Source: Embleya scabrispora DSM 41855 (lineage in GTDB: Bacteria > Actinomycetota > Actinomycetes > Streptomycetales > Streptomycetaceae). From it: DNA of 42,769 nucleotides. The notes under the pieces are model-generated. The model saw only the letters and a program-made list of their open reading frames with translations, did no database searches and was not told the origin of the DNA. Location: NCBI RefSeq assembly GCF_000372745.1, contig NZ_KB889714.1:1-42769 (forward strand), read 5' to 3'. Shown here piece by piece: positions 27,236 to 33,406 of this stretch (positions within the stretch are counted from its first letter, which is position 1; each line of letters starts with the position of its first letter). The translations under genes and the position numbers were made by a program.

Positions 27236-29023
27236 CTAGCCGGCAGCCGCGCAGGACAGGTCGGCGAGTTCACCGAGTGTGCCGGAGAAGTCGGCGGTCA
27301 GCCCCGCGAGAACGACCCATGCCTCGGGATTCGCGCCGATCCGCTTCGCGAGTCGCGCGAGCGCCGGGCGGGGATTGCCGGGTGCCCAGTGGTAGGCGTC
27401 GATCGAGACCAGCGCCTCGAACGCGTGCCGGGCCGGGCGCGCGTGCCGGACGACCTCCTCGGTGGGCAATTCGCCGGCGGTGACCGCGGCGGAGAGCCAG
27501 GAGTGCCACTGGTCCAGGGGAGTGTCGCGGACGCGGTCGGCGGGCGGCCGGCGATGTTCGGGAACGGGCGGTTCGGCGCGCGGACCACGGTCCCAGCGGG
27601 CCCGCAACTCCCGCAGCGGGGTGGGGTCCTCGGCGGCCAGCGCGGCCCGGGCGGTGCTGCGGATCCGGTCCGGGAACAGTGCGCCGTGCCGGTCGAGGAT
27701 GTCGCCGGCCACCGTCGGATCGGCCCGTTCCCACAGGCTCAGCACGATGTCGATCCAGTCGATCCGGCGCAGTTTGCGCGCCTCGCACTGCGGCAGCGCG
27801 TGGTCCACCAGCGCCGGGTCGCCGGACAGCGCGTAGGCCTCGGGCTCGCTCCCGAAGTGCGGTTCGTCGATCAACCGGCTCCGCAGGTCGGGGTGCATCG
27901 GCTCGCGGGGCCGGTCGGCCCGCCGGCCGGCGTAGATCTCGCGCCGCAACTCGGCGGTGACGCCGGAGCGGTTGTCCACCAGGAGACGGTCCAGGTGGTC
28001 GTCGCCCAGGTCCTTGAGACGTCCGGCGTAGTGCCGCCCGAGGCTTTGGTGCTGGGCGAGCACTTCGAGCAGCGCGGGATGTCCACAACGCAGCGCCGCC
28101 TCGGTGACGTTGGGCAGCGGTGGAACGTTGCCCGGGAGCAGTGCGGCCGCCGCCGCGTGGTCGAGATGCGGTATCAGGGCGGTCAGTTCGTCCGCGTTCA
28201 GCCTGCGGAGCAAAAAGACCACGGACGGGCGGACGGCGGCGGGAACCTCGATCGCGGCCTCACCCGAGTGCGCCGCGGCGGCCGCGAACAACTCCGGCAG
28301 GGTGCCGGCGAAGCGCCCGAGTGTGCGGGCCACGTGTGCCCATGCCGCCGGATTCGCGCCGAGTGTCGTCACGATCCCCGGCCTGAGCAACTCGTGGATC
28401 GCCACTTCACCGGTGACGTAGGCGTGTTCGCGCGAGACCACCGCGAGCACCTGGGCGGCGACCCGCGCGGGCCGCATCCGGGTCAGGATCTCGCGTGGCG
28501 CCAGCACCCCGGCCCGCAGCGCGGGGCCCACCTGGTCCAGTGCCTCGGTCCGGGTCACCGGCGCGTCCGGGGCATGCAACACACGTGCGGAGCCGCCCCG
28601 TCGGGCGGTGTGCGCGAGCACGGGATGTGCGCGCAGCAGCGCGAGCGCCCGCTCGGCCGTAACCCCCGTCCGCCGCAACTCCCGTCGCCCGCGATCGAGA
28701 ATTTCGTCCGCGTCGCCGGCGGCCTCCTCGCAAAGGCCGGCCTCGGCCTCCTCGTCCGGTACGAACGCCCCCGCCACCACCGGGTCGCCGCCGGCCTCGA
28801 TCAAAAGGCACAGTTGATCGGGCGTCAGCCGCGGATTGGCCGCGGCCCGAACGATCGCTCCGACGCTGCCGTGGGCGGCGATCGTCTCGACCAACGCGTC
28901 CGACACGCGCATCTCGTCGGCCACCATCGCGTGGAGCCCGCGCAATCCCGCCAACCGTACGAACACGCCCTCCACGTCGGCTTCGGCAAGCTCACTCAGC
29001 ACCAACAGCAGGCCCTGGTCCAT
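27236..29023 (-). CDS. Large helical repeat protein of unknown function
   Basis: A 595-residue, Ala/Leu/Arg-rich protein without signal peptide or membrane helix. It looks like an alpha-solenoid. A module of about 80 residues occurs twice: once ending in LGANPAAWAHVARTLGRFAG-TLPEL (about 165-246) and once at the very C-terminus, ending IGANPEAWVVLAGLTADFSG-TLGEL (about 505-588). Both begin with a PxE...RPAR block. ATG follows GGGAGGGG. It converges with the LAL regulator and lies downstream of the sugar dehydrogenase gene, from which it is separated by a hairpin. Proteins of this style occur in other streptomycetes as hypotheticals. A scaffold or protein-binding role is a guess. Confidence 0.8.
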   Translation of the reverse strand: MDQGLLLVLSELAEADVEGVFVRLAGLRGLHAMVADEMRVSDALVETIAAHGSVGAIVRAAANPRLTPDQLCLLIEAGGDPVVAGAFVPDEEAEAGLCEEAAGDADEILDRGRRELRRTGVTAERALALLRAHPVLAHTARRGGSARVLHAPDAPVTRTEALDQVGPALRAGVLAPREILTRMRPARVAAQVLAVVSREHAYVTGEVAIHELLRPGIVTTLGANPAAWAHVARTLGRFAGTLPELFAAAAAHSGEAAIEVPAAVRPSVVFLLRRLNADELTALIPHLDHAAAAALLPGNVPPLPNVTEAALRCGHPALLEVLAQHQSLGRHYAGRLKDLGDDHLDRLLVDNRSGVTAELRREIYAGRRADRPREPMHPDLRSRLIDEPHFGSEPEAYALSGDPALVDHALPQCEARKLRRIDWIDIVLSLWERADPTVAGDILDRHGALFPDRIRSTARAALAAEDPTPLRELRARWDRGPRAEPPVPEHRRPPADRVRDTPLDQWHSWLSAAVTAGELPTEEVVRHARPARHAFEALVSIDAYHWAPGNPRPALARLAKRIGANPEAWVVLAGLTADFSGTLGELADLSCAAAG

Positions 29024-29052
29024 GGATCCCCTCCCTCACGTCCCCACGCTAA

Positions 29053-29083
29053 CGTCCGCCTCGGACGTCGTCCGAGGCGGACG
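29053..29083 (-). terminator. Terminator after the sugar dehydrogenase gene
   Basis: Perfect 14-base arms (29053-29066 and 29070-29083) with a 3-base loop lie 21 bases beyond the stop of the minus-strand sugar dehydrogenase gene and upstream of the helical repeat protein gene. Confidence 0.8.
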
Positions 29084-29104
29084 GGAGAGGGCTCGCGTCA
29101 AGGC

Positions 29105-30265
29105 TCAGCCTGTTACCAGGCGCAGGATCCGATCATCCCCCTTACGGGGCGTCCCCCGGCCGTCCGTCATGCCGGTGACCAGCCACAGTTCGCCCGGACC
29201 GACCGCCACGACCGTGCGCAGCCGGCCGTACCTGCCCTGGAACCAGGCCTTGGGTTCGGCCACGGTGGAGCCCAGGATCGGTGCCTGCCACAGGCGTTCG
29301 CCCTTGAGGCCCGCCAGGTACACCACGTCGCCCAGGATGGCGATGCCGCTCGGCGAGGCGTCGTCCGTGGCCCACTGGGCGACCGGGTTCACGTACTCGG
29401 GTTTGTCGCTCGTGCCCTCGACCACCGGCCAGCCGTAGTTGGCGCCGGAGCGGATCAGATTCAGCTCGTCCCAGGTGTCCTGGCCGAACTCGCTCGCCCA
29501 CAGCCGGCCGGTCGAATCCCACGCGAGCCCCTGGACGTTGCGGTGGCCCAGGCTCCACACCGGGGAGTTCGGGAACGGGTTGCCGGGCGCCGGTCGGCCC
29601 TCCGGGGTGAGCCGCAGGATCTTGCCGCCGAGCGAGGATTCGTCCTGGGCCAACGCCTTCTGCCCGGCCTCGCCGGTGCCCGCGTACAGCATGCCGTCCG
29701 GGCCGAACGCGATTCGGCCGCCGTTGTGGTTCGAGGCCGCCGGGATCCCGGCGAGCAGCACCTCGGGTTGCCCCAACGGCTGCCCCGGTACATAGGTCAT
29801 CCGAACGATCCGGTTGTCCTGCGCGGTGGTGAGATACGCGTACAGGAAGTGGTCGGTCGCGAACGTCGGAGCCACCGCGATCCCGAGCAGCCCGCCCTCC
29901 CCGCGATGCGCCGAACCCGGCACCGTGCCCACCACCACCGGCGTCGCGGTGCCCGGGCCGAGGCGGGTGATCGTGCCCGTGTCGCGCGAGGACACCAGCG
30001 CGTCCCGATCCGGCAGCAGTGCCACGCCCCACGGCGTGTTCAGATCCCGGGCGATCTCCCCGGTGACGATCGGCTCGACGACCCCGGTCGCGGTCGGCCC
30101 CGCCGGCACGTTCGGCGCCTGCGTCGCGGCCACCGGCGCGGTGGGCCGAGCCGTGGCCTCGCCGTGCGACGAGTCGTCGTCGGAACCGCACGCGGTGAGC
30201 CCGGCCGCGACCGCGACGGCGAGCGCCACACAGGGCCAACGGGGCTTCGGACGGCGTGCGCGCAC
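29105..30265 (-). CDS. PQQ-dependent sugar (glucose/sorbosone-type) dehydrogenase lipoprotein
   Basis: A 386-residue secreted beta-propeller enzyme. The N-terminus is a lipoprotein signal with lipobox LTAC (Cys at about 26), followed by a Ser/Asp/Thr/Pro-rich linker. The core matches soluble aldose/sorbosone dehydrogenases: LNTPWGVALLPD, HRGEGGLLGIAVAP with the catalytic-type His, NHNGGRIAFGPDGMLY, LGGKILRL and GHRNVQGLAW. It should oxidise a sugar or sugar alcohol at the outer membrane face using PQQ. No PQQ synthesis gene is in the window. The start is GTG with AAGGTGG upstream. It diverges from the hydroxyacid dehydrogenase gene. Confidence 0.9.
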   Translation of the reverse strand: MRARRPKPRWPCVALAVAVAAGLTACGSDDDSSHGEATARPTAPVAATQAPNVPAGPTATGVVEPIVTGEIARDLNTPWGVALLPDRDALVSSRDTGTITRLGPGTATPVVVGTVPGSAHRGEGGLLGIAVAPTFATDHFLYAYLTTAQDNRIVRMTYVPGQPLGQPEVLLAGIPAASNHNGGRIAFGPDGMLYAGTGEAGQKALAQDESSLGGKILRLTPEGRPAPGNPFPNSPVWSLGHRNVQGLAWDSTGRLWASEFGQDTWDELNLIRSGANYGWPVVEGTSDKPEYVNPVAQWATDDASPSGIAILGDVVYLAGLKGERLWQAPILGSTVAEPKAWFQGRYGRLRTVVAVGPGELWLVTGMTDGRGTPRKGDDRILRLVTG

Positions 30266-30354
30266 CGGAAAACACCACCTTCTCGAGATGCCTCGACCCT
30301 AAGCGGATCGAGGCCGCGAGGGAGGGGGCCGACACGACATTTAGAGTTCGTGCC

Positions 30355-31305
30355 ATGGTCACCGACGGCAGGATCTGGGTCCCGTACCCCCTGGAGCAAC
30401 TCGCCCCCCTCCCCGGCAAACTCGACAAAGGCGACGGCACCGGCTCGATCGTCGATGTCTACGACGGCGTCGGCGGCCCGGTTCCCGACACCGCCGCCGA
30501 CGTCGAGTTCTACGTCCTGCCGTACATGTTCGACCGCCCTCCGCTGGACCGGATCGCGGAGATGCCCCGGCTGCGGGTGATCCAGACGCTGACCGCCGGC
30601 TACGAACACGTACTGCCCTACCTGCCGCCCGGCGTGACGCTGTGCAACGGCCGCGGCATCCACGAGACGAGCACCGCCGAACTCGCGCTCGCCCTGACCC
30701 TCGCCGCGCTGCGCGACATCCCGGCGTTCGTGCGCGGCCAGGACGCGGGGGAGTGGCGATCGGGGTTCTATCCCGCGCTGGCCGACAAGCGGGTGCTGAT
30801 CGTCGGCTACGGGGCGATCGGCGAGGCGGTGGACCGCCGGCTCCAGGGCTTCGAGGTGGACGTGGTCCGAGTGGCCCGCAGCGCCCGCTTCGGCCCGCAC
30901 GGACCGGTCCGAGCGATGGCCGATTTGCCCGAGCTGCTCCCGCACGCCGATGTGGTGATCCTCACCATCCCGCTCACCGCGGACACCCGCGGTCTCGTCG
31001 ACGCGGACTTCCTGAGCCGGCTGCCCGACGGCGCACTCGTGGTCAACGTCGCGCGCGGCGCGGTCGTGGACACCGACGCGCTGCTCACCGAACTGCGTAC
31101 GGGTCGGGTCCGCGCGGCGCTGGATGTCACCGAACCCGAGCCGCTGCCGGCCGACCATCCACTGCGCTTCGCTCCCGGTGTGTTGATCAGCCCGCACGTC
31201 GGTGGCAGCTCGTCCGCTTTCCTGCCGCGCGCCCTGCGGCTGATCCGCGAGCAGCTCGAACGCTGGTCCGAAGGGATGGCTCCGGCGAACATCGTGCGTG
31301 ACTGA
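30355..31305 (+). CDS. D-isomer-specific 2-hydroxyacid dehydrogenase
   Basis: A 316-residue NAD(P)-dependent dehydrogenase that interconverts 2-hydroxy and 2-oxo acids. The Rossmann loop is VGYGAIGEAV near residue 150. The catalytic residues are visible: Arg in NVARGAVVD (about 235), Glu in DVTEPEPLP (about 262) and His in ISPHVGGSS (about 283). The N-terminal substrate domain has the LTAGYEHV block. It is not serA: it lacks the ACT domain and is shorter. No good ribosome site precedes the ATG; TAGAGT (30342-30347) is placed like a -10 so close that the message might be leaderless, but no -35 supports it. Confidence 0.9.
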   Translation: MVTDGRIWVPYPLEQLAPLPGKLDKGDGTGSIVDVYDGVGGPVPDTAADVEFYVLPYMFDRPPLDRIAEMPRLRVIQTLTAGYEHVLPYLPPGVTLCNGRGIHETSTAELALALTLAALRDIPAFVRGQDAGEWRSGFYPALADKRVLIVGYGAIGEAVDRRLQGFEVDVVRVARSARFGPHGPVRAMADLPELLPHADVVILTIPLTADTRGLVDADFLSRLPDGALVVNVARGAVVDTDALLTELRTGRVRAALDVTEPEPLPADHPLRFAPGVLISPHVGGSSSAFLPRALRLIREQLERWSEGMAPANIVRD

Positions 31306-31392
31306 GCAACCGAAACCGTGCGATCGCGCTCTGCTCGGGCAGGGCCGACACCGGTACGGTGTGCCCGCGCACGCCGACCCGGATGGAGAGAC

Positions 31393-32964
31393 ATGGAAGA
31401 CAGGGGGACGGCGTCCGGCGCTGTTCACGAGCGGTTCGATGCCTCGCACAGCGCCGATGCGGTCGGCGCGCCGACCGCATCGGCGGTCGTCGAACGGCCC
31501 GTGGTCGCTCCCCGAACGGGTGAACACGACCTCGGCCTGCGCGCAGTGGTCGAGCGGGCCCGCCTGCGAGTCGGTCCAGGCGTACTGCCCTACCTGCTCG
31601 CGGCGTGCTTCTTCCTGATCTACACCGCACACTCCGTACTCCGGCATCGCCGGATGGAGACGCATGCCTACGACCTGGGTCTGTTCGAACAGGTGGTCAA
31701 GGCGTACTCGAATTTCGAGGCGCCGGTATCGGACATCCGGGCGCCCGGCTTCAACGTGCTCGGCGAGCACTTCCACCCGATCCTGGCCCTGCTCGGCCCG
31801 ATCTACCGGATCTTCCCCGGCCCGAGCACCCTGCTGGTCGCCCAGGCGTTCCTGGTCGCCGCCTCGGTGATACCGATCACCCGGATCGCCGCACGCGCGT
31901 TCGGCACGCTCGGGGCCGCCGGGCTCGGCATCGCGTACGGGTTGTCCTGGGGCATTCAGTCGGCCATCTCGTTCGACTTCCACGAGATCGCGTTCGCCGT
32001 ACCGCTGCTGGCCTTCGGCCTGGATCGTTTCCTGCTCGGCCGGCATCTTCAGGCGCTGGCCTGGTGGCTGCCGCTGATCCTGGTCAAGGAGGACCTCGGG
32101 CTCACCCTGGCCGCCGCGGCCGTGCCGCTGGTGCTGCTGCGTCGCTGGAAACTGGCCGCCGCTCACGTGCTGATCGGGGTCTCCGCGTTCGCGCTGGCGA
32201 TCTTCGTCCTGCTGCCTGCGATGAACCCGAACGACACGTACGCGTTCTGGGGCAACCTCGACTCGTCCCAGCGCTCCGGCAACGCGGATCCCAGCACACC
32301 GCTGAGCCGGGTGCCGATCACCGAGCTGATCATCGAACTGCCCAAGTCGATGGTGTTGCCCAGCGCGAAGTGGATGACGCTGTTCACCCTGCTGCTGCCC
32401 ACCGGGTTCATCGCGCTGCGCTCGCCGATCCTGGCGATGATCGTGCCCACCATGTTGTGGCGGTTCACCTCCGGCAACGAGTTCTACTGGGGCACCTACT
32501 TCCACTACAGCGCGGTGCTGATGCCGATCGTGTTCGCGGCCTTCGTGGACGGCGTGGTCCGGTTGCGCGCGTCGCGGGCGGACTGGTTGCGCCGGTACGC
32601 CGCCAAGGCCGCCATCGTCCCGCTCGCGGTGTCGCTGGCGTTCGCGCGCGACTTCCCGCTGATGGACCTGCTGCACAAGCGCACCTGGACGGTTCAGGAC
32701 CGGGTGCACTCGGCGCACAAGGTGCTCGACCGGGTTCCGGACGATGCGACGGTGTCGGCCACCATGAGCTTCTCGCCGCAACTGGTCGCGCGGGTACGAC
32801 GGGTGACCGACTTCCCGACCATCCTGCCCGGCCCCGGCTACGCGGCGATCGAGGTGTGGGGCGACAACAAGGACTGGGCCCGCTACTGGGTCGAGCATCT
32901 GATCGGGCAGGGCTTCACCGAGGTCGCGCGCGAACCGGGCGCGGTCCTGCTCAAGCGCAGCTGA
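31393..32964 (+). CDS. DUF2079 family polytopic membrane protein
   Basis: A 523-residue integral membrane protein with about 10-11 membrane helices between residues 65 and 420. The DUF2079 features are clear: YDLGLFEQVVKAYSNFEAP early, HFHPILALLGPIYRIFP, FDFHEIAFAVPLLAFGL and EFYWGTYFHYSAVLMPI. DUF2079 proteins resemble GT-C glycosyltransferases, with an early Asp in an outer loop, but no member's reaction is assumed here. The C-terminal 100 residues form an outer domain. The first 55 residues are variable and contain a 34-base palindrome in the DNA. GGATGGAGAG precedes ATG at 31393. It lies 87 bases after the dehydrogenase gene and may share its transcript. Confidence 0.87.
   Translation: MEDRGTASGAVHERFDASHSADAVGAPTASAVVERPVVAPRTGEHDLGLRAVVERARLRVGPGVLPYLLAACFFLIYTAHSVLRHRRMETHAYDLGLFEQVVKAYSNFEAPVSDIRAPGFNVLGEHFHPILALLGPIYRIFPGPSTLLVAQAFLVAASVIPITRIAARAFGTLGAAGLGIAYGLSWGIQSAISFDFHEIAFAVPLLAFGLDRFLLGRHLQALAWWLPLILVKEDLGLTLAAAAVPLVLLRRWKLAAAHVLIGVSAFALAIFVLLPAMNPNDTYAFWGNLDSSQRSGNADPSTPLSRVPITELIIELPKSMVLPSAKWMTLFTLLLPTGFIALRSPILAMIVPTMLWRFTSGNEFYWGTYFHYSAVLMPIVFAAFVDGVVRLRASRADWLRRYAAKAAIVPLAVSLAFARDFPLMDLLHKRTWTVQDRVHSAHKVLDRVPDDATVSATMSFSPQLVARVRRVTDFPTILPGPGYAAIEVWGDNKDWARYWVEHLIGQGFTEVAREPGAVLLKRS
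31452..31485. repeat. 34-base perfect palindrome inside the DUF2079 gene
   Basis: Bases 31452-31468 are exactly inverted in 31469-31485 with no spacer. It lies in the part of the gene that encodes the variable N-terminal tail, residues about 20-31 (DAVGAPTASAV). Confidence 0.85.
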
Positions 32965-33231
32965 AGCCCGTTTTCCCCGGCTCGGCCCGGCTCGGCCCGC
33001 CCCGCTTCGCTCGCCGCGACCGGATCGAGCCGCCGCCGGGGGGTGCCGTCCGGCCCGGCCCGTCGAGGTCTGCGGCGAGCCCTCGCCGAGCCCCGGTGGG
33101 GCTCCGGGATGCCTCCGAGCCTTCCGCAAGGCCGCCCGACCACCGCTGAAACTCCCAGGTTTGCCCTGATCAGCGCCCCTTTTTCCGTCCGGTGTCGGGA
33201 GTTTGTCACAAATGCGCGGGAAGGGACTCCC
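32965..33231. other. Intergenic region after the DUF2079 gene
   Basis: The first half is G+C-rich and holds tandem CTCGGCCCGG blocks (about 32979-32999) and two small stems: GGCGAG/CTCGCC (33074-33087) and GAGCCCC/GGGGCTC (33088-33104). The latter could terminate the DUF2079 gene. From about 33155 base composition changes to much lower G+C. TTTGT-C-ACAAA at 33202-33212 is a perfect short palindrome. GGGAGT (33199-33204) and ACTCCC (33225-33230) could pair. Confidence 0.5.
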
Positions 33232-33282
33232 ATGCCGAGCATCATTAGTTACTCTGTGTTGAGAAAGACAAGCTCACAGTGA
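33232..33282 (+). CDS. Possible 16-residue leader ORF upstream of cdgC
   Basis: ATG follows GGGAAGGG at about seven bases and opens 16 codons, MPSIISYSVLRKTSSQ, ending in TGA. Codon use is unlike the neighbours: many third positions are A or T (ATT, AGT, TCT, AGA, ACA, TCA). This means the DNA is probably constrained for another reason, for example as a regulatory region, and the ORF may be incidental. It overlaps the BldD-like box. Translation is unproven. Confidence 0.3.
   Translation: MPSIISYSVLRKTSSQ
33248..33262 (+). promoter_or_regulatory. BldD-like box upstream of cdgC
   Basis: GTTACTCTGTGTTGA fits the published BldD pattern nTnACnC(A/T)GnGTnAn at eight of nine fixed positions (G for A at the fourteenth). 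It lies about 145 bases before the chosen cdgC start in an AT-rich island. A TCAC-A-GTGA palindrome follows at 33274-33282. BldD is the c-di-GMP-bound repressor of streptomycete development, and several c-di-GMP enzyme genes are among its targets. The assignment rests on a single inexact match. Confidence 0.35.
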
Positions 33283-33406
33283 CGGGTTGGTGTATCGTCC
33301 GAGTCGTGGGGCGTTGAGAGACGCGCACGGTCGGGTGTCGCACCCCCGTCGCGCCGGCGCCGACCGCCCCGCTTCACGGCCGGGGTATGAGGGCCGGTGC
33401 AGTGCC

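Noticed and set aside
24244-27273. Long minus-strand open frame (1009 codons) opposite the LAL regulator
   Set aside because: Antisense shadow of the regulator; composition is Gln/Arg/His-rich and no ribosome site or domain is seen.
30355-31305. Hydroxyacid dehydrogenase as relocated serA
   Set aside because: At 316 residues it lacks the C-terminal ASB and ACT domains of actinobacterial SerA.
30040-33129. Minus-strand open frame of 1029 codons across two plus-strand genes
   Set aside because: It spans the hydroxyacid dehydrogenase and DUF2079 genes and has shadow-type composition.
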